Part shown: piece by piece, positions 25,189 to 36,129 of the stretch
Numbering within the stretch: position 1 is the stretch's first letter
Layout: each line of letters starts with the position of its first letter
Assembly: GCA_020226215.1 (NCBI GenBank)
Contig: CM035227.1
Coordinates: 107,057,732 to 107,121,731 of the forward strand
Length of the DNA stretch: 64,000 nucleotides
Direction: 5' to 3'
Origin: Sindora glabra
Taxonomy: Eukaryota > Streptophyta > Magnoliopsida > Fabales > Fabaceae
Notes under the pieces: generated by a model
What the model saw: only the letters and a program-made list of their open reading frames with translations
What the model was told of the DNA's origin: nothing
The model's database searches: none
Program-made: the position numbers and the translations under genes

Positions 25189-25660
25189 AAGATTGGTACG
25201 TAAACGTACAGCATGAACCCGTGGGTCTCGTGCTTTCAGGTCATCCCCAAGTCAGATAGCAATATACAAATTCTAATAAACTGTGGGGTATGAGATAAAG
25301 AGAGTCCGTCCAAACACCAAATCGAAATGGGCAGTCAATGATTAGGAAAAATAATAATTATGTCGAAATCACAGGGTCACGAAAGTAGTATTTTAATAGA
25401 ATGTGACACTTGCGTGAGGGAGCAATTAATGGGGAGGAACCTTTCTTGGAAGAGCATGTGGAATTCTAATTGGAGAAGAAGCAGGCAGGTTGCTTCTGTG
25501 CCATACAAAATGGGAGCTCCAAAACTCTTCATAATAATTTGTTTGATAGTGCCAAGGCAGCCTTTCCAGCTGTGTGGATAAATGCTGGAGATTGCAGCCA
25601 AAACATTGGTTAGGTGTAGACTATGTGGGACATCTCAAGTATTTACATATATATCGGGAA
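25189..25660. other. Intergenic stretch with overlapping short frames, no gene called
   Basis: Frames at 25,360-25,581 (plus) and 25,377-25,601 (minus) overlap almost completely and show no recognised motif. Base composition is more even than the surroundings, so this may be a decayed coding fragment. Confidence 0.3.
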
Positions 25661-25665
25661 ACAAA

Positions 25666-25817
25666 AATGCTATACGGAATTGGAATTCAGATTTTCAAAA
25701 TTTTTATATTTATTAAATTAAATTTTATAAATTTATATTATTTTATATCTAACGATAAATTATAATTTATATTTAAATTTTAATTTTAAATTTTATTTTT
25801 AATATATGTAGTATTAC
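25666..25817. mobile_element. Member of the AATGCTATA-type MITE family (opposite orientation)
   Basis: Left end AATGCTATACGG; right end reads AATACTACATATATT on the other strand. The core TTTTTATATTTATTAAATTA is the reverse complement of the core at 26,360 and 46,266. Confidence 0.6.
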
Positions 25818-26359
25818 TAATTAAAAAATTAATATTCTTGATTACAAGTTAACTAATCATATTTTGGTGGTAGATCAGATGGTTTCAAATTTTATAATTG
25901 GCAAACTATGAAATTTGAGTATCTACTGTAGTAGCGCTACCGGACATTCTTTCACAGTGGGCAAGTGCTTACGCCAAAATTAAAGTATTAAATATTTTTT
26001 TTTCCTTTTAGTAAGGATCATTTTGTAGGATTTTACGGCCAATATGTTTACGGAAGTTGTGTCGAAATTATAGTTGAGGCAAAATACATTATTAACCATC
26101 TCTCACATACATTATATAAATGATGATTGTAGAAGATGTATTAAAAAAATTGAATTTTAAATATTTTTATTTATTGGATTAATCCATTTTGTATTTATCA
26201 ACTATTTTTTATTTACATTCAAAACTTAATTTTAAATTCTATTTTCATTATATCTAGCATTATTGGTTCAACAAACCAATGAATTAATTGATTTCATGGA
26301 CACTTTGAGTATATTTAACACGAGTAATTTATCAGCTATATAAGTAATTATTTGTACAA

Positions 26360-26510
26360 TAAGGTTATATATATTAAAAATAAAATTTTAAATATAAATT
26401 AAAGATTATCATTAAATATAAGATAGTGAAATAAATTTATAAAATTTAATTTAATGAATATAAAATATTAAAAATTCAATTTTATAATTAATTTTTAGTA
26501 CTTACAACAT
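26360..26510. mobile_element. Member of the AATGCTATA-type MITE family
   Basis: Core ATAAAATTTTAAATATAAAT then TATAAGATAGTGAAATAAAT matches 46,290-46,380 closely. The right end reads AATGTTGTAAGTACT on the other strand. Confidence 0.6.
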
Positions 26511-26514
26511 TTTT

Positions 26515-27190
26515 ATTATTAATAAATTATCTCTATAAATTAACTTTCAGTTTGTAAATTGTAAGTTATTTGAAGTAATTAATTCATCATACTAGTATTT
26601 TTTTTAATTCAAGAAGTTGGCATAAAAAAATCTCTCTTAAATAATTTTTAGTTTATTAATTAAGCCTGCGAATTATAAACTAATTTATTAAGTGTGACAA
26701 ACATTACACACATTTTATGCAAATATTTCATTCATATAAGAATCTCTCGCTGCTCATTTCAAATTTGACAAGTAATTAAGATGCCACGGAGATGCTAGTT
26801 GGAACCAAATCCTTGATTTACTAAAACAGAAATTTTCAAAGCTAATTTAATTGAGATCAAATGATTACCATATGTCATGATTAATTATGTTCCCATCCAT
26901 TTTTTGTCTCATCTTTGATTATACGCGACATTAGGGCTAATCGATTTCATTGTCAAAATTGAATTGTACCAAGTTTAAATTTACCAAGGGATTTCCTTTT
27001 GGTAAATATCCGTTAATTGCGCGGCAGTTGGCACGATTGGTATTGGAACGAGATATACGCTGAGATCATAAATTTAATTAATTTGACCAAGAATCTTAAT
27101 TTAAATGATATCTAATATTTTCTTAAAGTTTTGTATCTTTTATTATATCCAAAATTTGATATCTAATTTTTATATATGTCTAGTAATTTA
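26515..27190. other. AT-rich spacer, no gene seen
   Basis: No frame or repeat end that I can support; a mildly GC-richer patch lies near 27,010-27,065. Confidence 0.5.
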
Positions 27191-27204
27191 ATTATTTTCA
27201 CTAA

Positions 27205-27550
27205 AAAAGGGTTATACAGACTACAAAACTCGTCTGTATAGACTTGACTTGTCGTCTATATAGAGTTATGCCTGTTGCATCTTATATAGATGACATTTTT
27301 TTTTATCGTCTGTGTAGGCCGCACTTATATAGATGACACCTATCGTCTGTATAGACAAATCTATACAGAAGGCAGGGGTTATACAAACCACGATTGTCAT
27401 CTGTATCTATATAGGTTAGACCTATACAGACGACAAAAGATATACAGACGACATTATGTAGTTTGTATAGGATTGTCATTTGTATATTTTAGAGTTACAC
27501 AGACGACAACTATGGTCTGTATAGCTCTTGTCTTTTGTATAGGTCTTTTT
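27205..27550. repeat. Left subterminal repeat array of the CACTA-like element
   Basis: Roughly 15 copies of a motif close to GTCGTCTGTATAGA or its complement, spaced a few bases to tens of bases apart. The frame at 27,290-27,601 is a shadow of the array. Confidence 0.85.
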
Positions 27551-27839
27551 TTTAAAAAAAATTTATATGGTTTCATGATTTTTTTTACATATCATATTTA
27601 GTTTTTTTACACTTATATTCATTATTTTTTTTTACATTTGTGTTCATACATAGTTATTTACATGTAACTAGGATAAAATGATAGTAATTTTTTAAATTTG
27701 GCTATGTTAATAATTATTAATATAATCAATTGTAAAAATAAATAAAAATAAACTAAATCTAAAGAATATATAATAAATTAGGTAATTCACATATATGCAT
27801 ATTATAAAGTATCTAAACAAATTTGTATGATACAAACTA

Positions 27840-28440
27840 TCAAATGCCACCATCGTCATCATCTTCTCCGTCGTTTGAAGGTAGATGCCAAAGCCGGGGT
27901 GAAGGTGCAGGTGGGTGCAGTTATGGCTGGGATGGGGGTGAGGGTCGCTACTACTGAGGAGCCAGGGGATGCTATGAAGTAGAAGACGATTTAGAAGTAA
28001 ATTTGGAAGGTACTTTTGATCAAGGAATTCTCATCGAAGGAGGAGGAGATGGCATCTCAGGCAGAAAGAGAGAGAATTCCATAGATTGTAAAGCAGCATG
28101 CATGCTCTCAAGGAGAGTATGATTTTTCTATTGCAGCTCCTAATGATAATGGATATGCTTATCCACGCTAGTTAAAGCCTACTGAGTCTCAATGATATAG
28201 GTTTACACCTTCTCCATGAATGCTGCATCTTATTGTAGCTTTGGAGGAAATGTTGTAGTGGATGAATTGGAGCTGTTGGTGCCATATGCCATTGTAGTAA
28301 GCACACGACCAATTACCTTTCTATGCCCTCAGCAAGTGCCGAACACCTCATCAACAATAGCAGGCTCATTAACATCTAGCGAACCTACTGGAGAGCTAAT
28401 AGAGCAAGCATTGGACTATGACGATCAATAGGTGACCAAT
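27840..28440 (-). pseudogene. Ptta/En-Spm plant-transposase-type protein, C-terminal exon, broken
   Basis: Minus-strand translation through stops gives VFGTC-stop-GHRKVIGRVLTT, then MAYGTNSSNSST, AAFMEKV, ALTSVDKHIHYH, NHTLLESMHAALQSMEFS, a Pro/Ser-rich stretch and a final DGEDDDDGGI with TGA at 27,840-27,842. The KxxGRVxxxxx block followed by a coiled-coil-like and Pro-rich acidic tail is the layout of the accessory protein (Ptta family) next to the transposase in plant CACTA elements. About ten stops interrupt it; most fit Gln (CAG/CAA) or Arg (CGA) codons changed by C-to-T. Upstream exon pieces are likely near 28,540-28,640 and 29,580-29,640. Confidence 0.65.
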
Positions 28441-29903
28441 TCCAGCATTTTGGCCTTGATTTTTTGAACATAACATATAGTTTCAATGAAATACTTTTCA
28501 TATAGTAATCAAAATTATTTAATAAAAAAATAGTTACTTACGTAAGTAGTTTGATCATCTGGATGCACCCACTCCTCTATATGATACGTATGACACTCAT
28601 GAAAATTCTCCCTTAGTGGTTGTAATTCATTTGTATCCTTATTTCTTTATACTAATTTTAAAATATGATATTAACAATTAGTAAAACTTTGGACAATAAC
28701 ACCATGTAGAAATGTTAAGTTAAAATATCTTATCATCTCATGCCGCTGTAATAGACTTTGATCCATGGCAATCATTGTATAACTTTTTTTGACCTATTCT
28801 TTGAATTTTTTTCTAGATAGCTCTTGCACATTTAAACCAAAATATTTGTAATTAGAAGATAAATAAATCGAATGTAAAAAATGGTAAGTAACTAATTGTA
28901 ATCTAACCTTACCCTATACTTATCACTGTCGAAGTGTGTATATAACCTATCCTAATAATTTGTTAAGATATTAGTGGGCAAGCTTACTTGGCATTATTGA
29001 GATCACAAACATCATCTTGATCGCCATGTTATAAGAAATATTGGTGAAGCATGAACTTCTAATCTTTGTATCAATTAGCTACTATCTGCTGGATACCAAT
29101 AATCCGTATCCTTGCTTTTCAAGCTCAACATTTACAAATTTGAAATGGGACTACATTGGAATATGTGAAAGAATGTTTCATTTATTGTTTCCATTAATCT
29201 CAGTCTTAAATAAAAATAATATAAAAATATGTCACAGTACTCATACAAATTCCTTGCACAACATGCTCTCATTACTCCTCAAGCACTTACCTCTAATTTT
29301 TATGAAAGGTTCGCAATGTTGCTTGACTAGCACTTTTATATCATAGGGAAAATGCTTTGAATTCGGATTAATTACCTACCATGTACTTGTCTTATCAAAA
29401 CAAATATGCAATGACCTCTAATTATTTTTTTATATTTTTTGGTGAAGGGTTAAGGATCTTAACTTGCTGTGATACCATCAACTTGATATAGGTTTCAAAT
29501 ACAAAACATTGTTAAGAATGTACATTTGTAGAAAAAAAATGTAGAGTAAAATACTTGAGTATAACCAATTTAACTTGTGTCATACTGGAAGGGGATACAA
29601 GTAAGGTCTGGTGGTGGTTTGTGTCCATCGTTTCCTCTGTGATAGTATGACACAACATCAACTATGACTATTAAGCATTGTTATACATAATCAAACACAC
29701 ATAATAGTTATTATGACAGTAAGTAAGTAATACTTATGATAAACAAAATAATTCATCCTTCCATAGTAAATTACATTTGCATGTATATAATGAGTTATTC
29801 AAAATAATTATTGCACCTGGTTACAAATGATATTTAGTACAAAATTCAAAGTTATCAAAATATAATACCTAATAACTACTTGAAAAATTTAAAAGTATTG
29901 ATC
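28441..29903 (-). pseudogene. Probable upstream exons of the Ptta-like gene, decayed
   Basis: On the minus strand 28,545-28,640 reads LQPLRENFHECHT then YHIEEWVHPDDQTTY, and 29,580-29,630 reads MDTNHHQTLLVSPSSMTQ, a possible first exon. The plus-strand frames (28,216-28,431; 29,041-29,346) are shadows. Exon limits are not certain and I could not link the parts into one frame. Confidence 0.4.
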
Positions 29904-30078
29904 CTAATCAGATTCATCATTAGTGAATGTTGTAAGGTCATTATCCCTTTTATCAGTTGAGTTATCATCGCTGAACTGTAAAATCTCTTCTTCTGTGTAA
30001 TCTTCGGTGGTTTGATCTTCTATATCGTCATCATCATTTATAAAGTCATCGAATATTTGTGAAGCAAGATAAACATTT
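29904..30078 (-). pseudogene. TNP2-like transposase, last exon with acidic tail
   Basis: After a TTTTAG acceptor at 30,079-30,084 the minus strand encodes NVYLASQIFDDFINDDDD and then a Glu/Asp-rich tail ending DESD with TAG at 29,904-29,906. CACTA TNP2 transposases end in an 'LASQ..QVFY' segment followed by an acidic tail; this is a loose match. The catalytic part is not found upstream, so only the tail survives. It could also be another acidic protein of the element. Confidence 0.45.
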
Positions 30079-30650
30079 CTAAAATTTTTAAACTATATTG
30101 ATGTAATTTTATTCTTAAATTTATTCTTAATTTTTTCCAATATATTAATAACTTCTTAAAATGCTAAAAATTTTAAACTATATTGATGTAGTTTTATTCT
30201 TAATTTTTTTCAATATATTAACAACCTCTCAATATGCTAAAAATTTTAAACTAAATTGATGTAGTTCAATTCTTAATTTTTTTAATATATTAATAGCATC
30301 TCAATATGCTAAAATTGTTAAACTACATTGATGTAATTTTATTCTTAAATTTATTTTTAATTTTTTTAATATATTAATAGCATCTCAATATGCTAAAATT
30401 TTTAAACTATATTGATGTAGTTTTATTCTTAAATTTATTCTTAATTTTTTCTAATATATCAATAGCATCTCAATATGTTAAAAATTTTAAACTATATTGA
30501 TGTAATTTTATTCTTCATTTTGTTCTTAATTTTTTCATATACATTAATAGCCTCTCAATATGTTAACAATTTTTATACCATATTGATTTAGTTTAATTAT
30601 TAATTTAATTCTTTAATTTTTCAATATATTAATAGCCTTTTAATATTTAT
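30068..30650. repeat. Minisatellite, 72-85 bp unit, about seven copies
   Basis: The phrase TTTAAACTATATTGATGTA recurs at about 30,088, 30,173, 30,246, 30,318, 30,402, 30,487 and, degenerate, 30,573. Spacings are 85, 73, 72, 84, 85 and 85. Units differ by a 12-bp AAATTTATTCTT-like segment that is present or absent. It lies directly upstream of the acidic exon and so probably inside an intron. Confidence 0.9.
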
Positions 30651-31480
30651 ATTATTATGACGCATCTTTTTTTTTATTCATAATATAATGTATTTTATAT
30701 TAATAATATATTAAAATTACATTTGTCATCGGTCATTTTATATTTTATAATACAATTAACCTAATAAATATATGAAATTATACAAGATATTGATTGTACT
30801 AATCTACACAATAAAGCATTGAAACATGGTAAAACATCATCACACTAATATCAATTACTATGTAAATATCATTCAGTAACTATACCAATCATTTATAAAT
30901 TTCATTCAATAATCAAAATAAAAGTAAAAACACACTTACAATATATTAATATTAAATTTATTTTATAAATAAAAGTTATTATTTTAAGATATTATAAAAG
31001 ACAATAATTTCATTTATTTGAAAACATATTTTATAATTTAAAATTTATTAAATATACACAAAATTTAGCTAAATAGTGCATTTTGATGATATTATACTAA
31101 ATACAATGTTAAGAAGAGGATAAATTCATCATATAATATATATGTTAAGTCAAATATAATGATTTCAAGCCATTCAACCTAAATCCAAATATATAATCTA
31201 TAATTTTATAGCAGACTCTGTATAGAAATCACTAAATAAATTAAAAAAAAAAACAATGAAGAATTAAATAAAAGAAGAAGAACTCACCTTTTGAGGCACA
31301 GGACGTCGCAGAAAAGAAAGGAGGAAGGGAGAACAGCAGCTGGAGTGGCCAGAAAATGGGAGGAGGGCATGCCGTCTGTATTGCCCTTGGGTCATTTGTA
31401 TAGATGGCCAAAGTTTCCCAAAATGGCGCCACTCCTCTCACCACTTGATTTAGGAAATTGTAAGTTCCTGCCACTTATTT
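30651..31480. other. Interior of the CACTA-like element, no gene called
   Basis: AT-rich to 31,240. 31,285-31,480 is less AT-rich and open on both strands (31,241-31,474 minus; 31,291-31,482 plus), without a motif I know. It might be the 5' exon of the element's gene on the minus strand. Confidence 0.35.
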
Positions 31481-31487
31481 AGCAAAA

Positions 31488-31575
31488 TGTAAGTTATACT
31501 ACTATGTAGGAGGATTGAACACATAACGCTGAAGCTGAAACCCTCTCACATGGCCACTTGTGCTGACCCAACCTT
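31488..31575 (-). mobile_element. Possible tRNA-derived SINE head
   Basis: On the minus strand there is GTCAGCACAAGTGG (A-box-like, near 31,555-31,570), about 40 bp later GTTCAATCC (B-box-like, near 31,512-31,520), then ATAACTTACATTTT. The spacing fits a pol III promoter. I could not find a convincing target duplication. Confidence 0.35.
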
Positions 31576-31579
31576 ATGT

Positions 31580-34500
31580 TATGAATTGCATTTCATTTAT
31601 ATAAGGCCTTATTTTTTTTGTTTTTCCATTACCTTTATTTAAAATTTTTTAGATAATTTATATTAAATTATAATTTATGTAATAGTTAAATCATTCTTAT
31701 TTAATAAATATTGTCTCTACTTATAATAACAAATTTAGAATTTTCAATAAATTGAAATGAAGTCTAGTTTTAATATTATAAAATATATTTAAATTGTGTT
31801 GAATATTTGTAAAATTTCTCATTTTTGCTATAATACTAAAATTTTAATACTACTTCCTATTGTATTTTAATAAATTAATAATTTTAATATTATAATTGAA
31901 TAACTCTTAAAATTATGATTGAATAGATTTTAAAATTATGAGAGTAGCTTTCTAATTTATATGATGATAAGGCTTAAATTATTTTATAATTATGATAAAA
32001 TTAATGTTTATTTATTGTATTTTAAAAATATACTTGTATAAATTAAGTAGAGTTAATTTTTTCAAATATATATATATGCTGACTAGTTCAATTATTTGAT
32101 TTGACTGGTTAAACTGGTCTGACCTTCACTCACTCATTTTGTTAGATCAATGGCCTTATCAGGTTTTAAAACATTGTTTTTACGTTAAATATGCAAAAAA
32201 GATTTACAAAATATTATAATTTAATTTATTGTATTTATTTATAGTTATATATTTTGATTTACAATGAATTAACTTTGAACATATGGTACAGTAATTAAAT
32301 AATATGACACATATCAAAATAATCAAGTTAAATTAAATTTTAAATTTATTGAAAAATAAAACATACATAGAGAAAAATAAAAAAATTTTAAACAATTAGA
32401 TTTTTGAGTTATTTAAAATGTTTTTATGATGAAAAATTGTATTATATTATATTATTATGATCTAGAGATATTTACGTTTAAATTGTAAATAACAAAAGTA
32501 ATTAAGAGAAAAAGTAAAAATTATGTAATGACATAAATAAAATTTATTTAATTAAAAGAAGTGCAATAATAAATGCTTGACAAGCTTTCAATTAATGTAT
32601 ATTTATGTCAAAATATAATACTAAAAAAATTGATATCACAAATCCATTGAAAACAGTTATTAAAAATATTTAATTTTAATTTTTAAACAATTTCATTAAC
32701 TAGATTATATAATTAATTATTTTAATTGATACTTAATAAATTTATTTTTAACATATTAAAAATAGCCTTTTATAATAAATATAAATATATGACATCATAT
32801 ATGTATTATTTAATGGTATTAGATACTAATATGTAAAAAAATGAAGTAAAGAAAAAAAAATAAAGAAAATCACCCATAATGGTGTGTTGTAGGGTAATAT
32901 AAGAATTAAAAATAGAATTAAGTTAAATTAGTTCTATAACTTATTTAAACAGTTTCTTACAAATTTAATTGTTTCTAAATTTAGTATCTGATTTATACAA
33001 AATGAAAGGAATGTAAAAAAGAAGAAGAAAAATATGCAATGGATTAATTAAAATAAAGAGAAATAATTAGTAAATGTATAATAAAGCAACATGAAAATAA
33101 ATATGTTCTTAATTGATTAAATTAAAATTTTCAATTATGTTAAATTTATTTTGCAATAGAAATTATTTTACACATATGTGTGTGTGTGTGTGAATGTGTG
33201 TCAATGATATTGACATATGAACATTAAATAGTTGGGTGAATATAAAGATAAATATATAAAAAATATTTAATATAAAGATAAATCTCAGTTAATTTAAAAT
33301 TAATTTTAATATTTAATATAAAATTTTAAAAATATTAAAATTTAATACATAATATCTATCTTATAATTATATTTAGATTTAAAATTAATTTTTTTAAATG
33401 TGATATAAGAATTGAAATGTATCACATATAGTAAAATAATTTAGTTAAATTAGATCTTCAACTTAATAAAGAAATTATTCTAAAAAAATCTCAATTACTA
33501 TATATTTGTAGTAGGGGGTCTTTATATATCATATTAATAATAAAGAAATGATTAAACAAAAAAAAAAACTCTACTTGACTAAAGTTTTTCTTATATTTAA
33601 AATTTTGATTAAATTTAGAAATGATATATTAGAATATTTTTTTTATCTTTCAATATCAATATATTGATTATTATGCTCTTATATTTTTCAAAAGAAAAAA
33701 GATCTTTATTAGCTCTTCTTTAAATTCAAAGATTTAAAATACAATGCTACAAAATATATGAAAATTATATAATTTAAATTTAATTAAATAATTTTATTCA
33801 TTGTGAAATATTATGTTGACATAAATATTATTCTTAAAAAAAGAGCATGGCACAAGTAGATATATTATTTTCAATAATTGGATATAGTTTAAAAAAATTG
33901 ATATGTTCCAACTCTACTTCATTACCATTTCTGTCACTATGTACTTTAGCAATAGCTAATAATTATATTAATATTTAATAAATATTTTGAGTTAAATTAT
34001 TTTCTTATTTACTTTTTTTGATAGAAATCATTAATGGTAAAAAAAGGTTTGTACTATTAATTTTTTTAGTACACTTATATAAATTCAATTTTTGAAACCT
34101 AATTTTGCAACCAAAATTAATGCCGGACTAAAAAATAAAAATAATATTTTTATTTTTAAATTTGATGATTAAACATTAATTTATGATCATTTTTTACTGC
34201 ACTAATACAAAAATAATAATGGTAATCAATTATATTTGAAATTATTTTTTATACAAAATAATTTTAAAAAAGATTTTATTTTTTAATTTTCTTCATTCCT
34301 TTAAATTTCAAGATGATTGAAATGATAAAATATTTTTTAAAATGGTTTCGCATAAGAAATAATTTTAAAAATAGCTAATTATAAATAATTAATTTAAAAA
34401 TAATTGTAATTTGATATTCTATAATTGATAATACTAATTAATTGTTGTTTTTGAATGAAAAATTTTTACTCATAATTTTTATCTTAGAAAGAATTTTTAT

Positions 34501-34670
34501 CACAAAGTTACTTTTAAATGATTAATTTTTATATAATAAAATAAGTTAAAAAAATAAAAATAAAAAAAATTTTCCCATTAAGGATGTGAAATAAGATTTA
34601 ATGAAAATTTTTTTAACACAAATAATTTGATATTAATATTTAAATAGAGCATTTAAAATACTTCACACTT
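31580..34670. other. AT-rich interior of the CACTA-like element, no gene seen
   Basis: About 3 kb with no usable frame. 32,070-32,170 (GACTAGTTCAATTATTTG, ACTGGTTAAACTGGTC, CAGGTTTTAAAACATTG) resembles, in reverse, the end of the MITE at 1,084-1,628. 33,176-33,205 is a short TG-rich run. The transposase catalytic region expected here is absent or unrecognisable. Confidence 0.45.
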
Positions 34671-34679
34671 CTTATATAT

Positions 34680-36120
34680 GGGTGACTTATACAGATCATA
34701 CATGTGGTATGTATAGAATTGTTTGTATAGGTTCTTTCAAATTTTTTGAAGAAGGGCATTTTGGGGAACCTATATAGATGACAGGATGTGGTTTGTATAG
34801 AGTGTCGTCTGTGGCCCTACTCTATACAAACCTACAAACGACCTGGTTGTTTATATAAATCTTCTTAAATTTCTCGAGTAATTCAAAAATTTAGGGGACC
34901 TATAAAGAAGACATTGTTGTTTGTATAGGTCCTTTCAAATTTTTCAGCTTAAAAAATTTAGGATGACTTATACAGATGATTGGGTCATCTATATTGCCCC
35001 ATTTTATATAAACCACATATATAATTTGTATAGAGTGGGACTATATAGATAACTAGGTCATCTGTATAGGTCCTCTCAAATTTGCTTGGTTAGAAAATTT
35101 GGGGACCTATATGGATGACCTTGTGGTCTATATAGGCCGATTCTATACGAATCACTCGTGTGGTCTGTCACTCGTATAGTCAGTATAGAGTTAGTTTATA
35201 CAGACCACATAAAGTTGACTTATACAGATCACATGGTTGTTAGTATAGGACCCCTTATATATATTTTTTTTTTAGATATGGGAAGGGGCCTATACATATA
35301 ATATTGTGGTTTGTATAGGCTCATTCTATATAGACCACTCATGTGGTGTGTATAGAGTTAGCCTATATAAATGATTTTGTGGTTTGTATAAGCTCACTCT
35401 ATATAAACCACTCTTGTGATTTGTATAGAGTTAGCTTATACAGTCGACTAAATTCTCTATATAGATCCTCTCAAATTTGCTTGGTTAGGAAATTTAGGGA
35501 CTTATATAAATGACCTTGTGGTTTGTATAGGTCCACTCTATACAGACCTATACAAATCACAAGGTCATTTATATAAGTCCCTAAATTTCCTAACCATGTA
35601 TAGAGTGGACCTATATAGACCACATGTTCGTTTGTATAGGTTCCTCCATGTTTTTTTTAAATATATGGGGGGCCTATACAGATGACACTGTGGTCTGTAT
35701 AAGCCCACTCATGTAGTTTGTATAGAGTTGCTTATACAAACAACTCATAGAGTCACCCTATACAAACGACTAAGCTGTTTGTATTGATTCACTATTTTTT
35801 TTTTAAAATATGAAGGATTTATATAGGTGATCCTATAGATTGTATAGGCCCACTCTACACAGTAGTCTATACTGAGTGGGCCCATATAGACCATAAGGTC
35901 GTCTATATAAATCTTCTCAAATTTCTATTGAGGGACCTATACAGATAATCTTGTGGTCTATATAAGCCTACTCTATACAAACCACATGTTTATACAAATG
36001 ACCAATGTCGCTTATATAGATGTTTTTAATTTTTTTAAAAAATAAAATTTTTAGAAGTCTATACAGATGATCGAGACTTTATTGTTTATATAGGTCTTGT
36101 CTATATATCCTTAAATTGTT
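34680..36120. repeat. Right subterminal repeat array of the CACTA-like element
   Basis: Some 1.4 kb packed with variants of GTTTGTATAGGTCC and ACCTATACAGATGAC in both orientations, usually paired around short AT-rich spacers. Three or more longer units of about 120-180 bp (each containing CTCAAATTTGCTTGGTTAG-like sequence) are also repeated. Confidence 0.88.
35482..35596. repeat. Near-perfect hairpin, 52-bp arms, 11-bp loop
   Basis: Arms 35,482-35,533 and 35,545-35,596 are reverse complements with one mismatch in 52 positions (a GTGG/GTGA difference). The loop is CACTCTATACA. Each arm holds GGTTAGGAAATTTAGGGACT and then ACCTTGTG.TTTGTATAGGTC. The arms match each other far better than the other repeats in this array do. 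Confidence 0.92.
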
Positions 36121-36129
36121 GAAGTGTTT

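Larger units (their letters stand above)
27199..36126 (-). mobile_element. CACTA (En/Spm)-like DNA transposon, about 8.9 kb, decayed
   Basis: The left end is CACTAAAAAAGGG; the right end reads CACTTCAACAATTT on the other strand. Both are flanked by TTT (27,196-27,198 and 36,127-36,129), matching the 3-bp target duplication of CACTA elements. Both ends carry dense copies, in both orientations, of a motif near TCGTCTGTATAGG: about 350 bp on the left and 1.4 kb on the right. Such subterminal arrays are the transposase-binding regions of En/Spm elements. Minus-strand remnants of a TNP2 C-terminus and a Ptta-type protein lie inside. The right terminal base (CACTT) is degenerate and most of the transposase is missing, so the element is inactive. 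Confidence 0.8.

Noticed and set aside
27205..27550. Regularly recurring short repeats considered as a CRISPR array
   Set aside because: Repeats occur in both orientations with irregular spacing in a plant nuclear context and fit CACTA subterminal repeats.
27290..27601. Plus-strand frame of 103 codons
   Set aside because: It is a reading of the subterminal repeat array of the CACTA-like element.
28216..29346. Plus-strand frames of 71 and 101 codons
   Set aside because: They lie opposite minus-strand remnants of a CACTA gene, which give recognisable motifs; the plus-strand translations do not.
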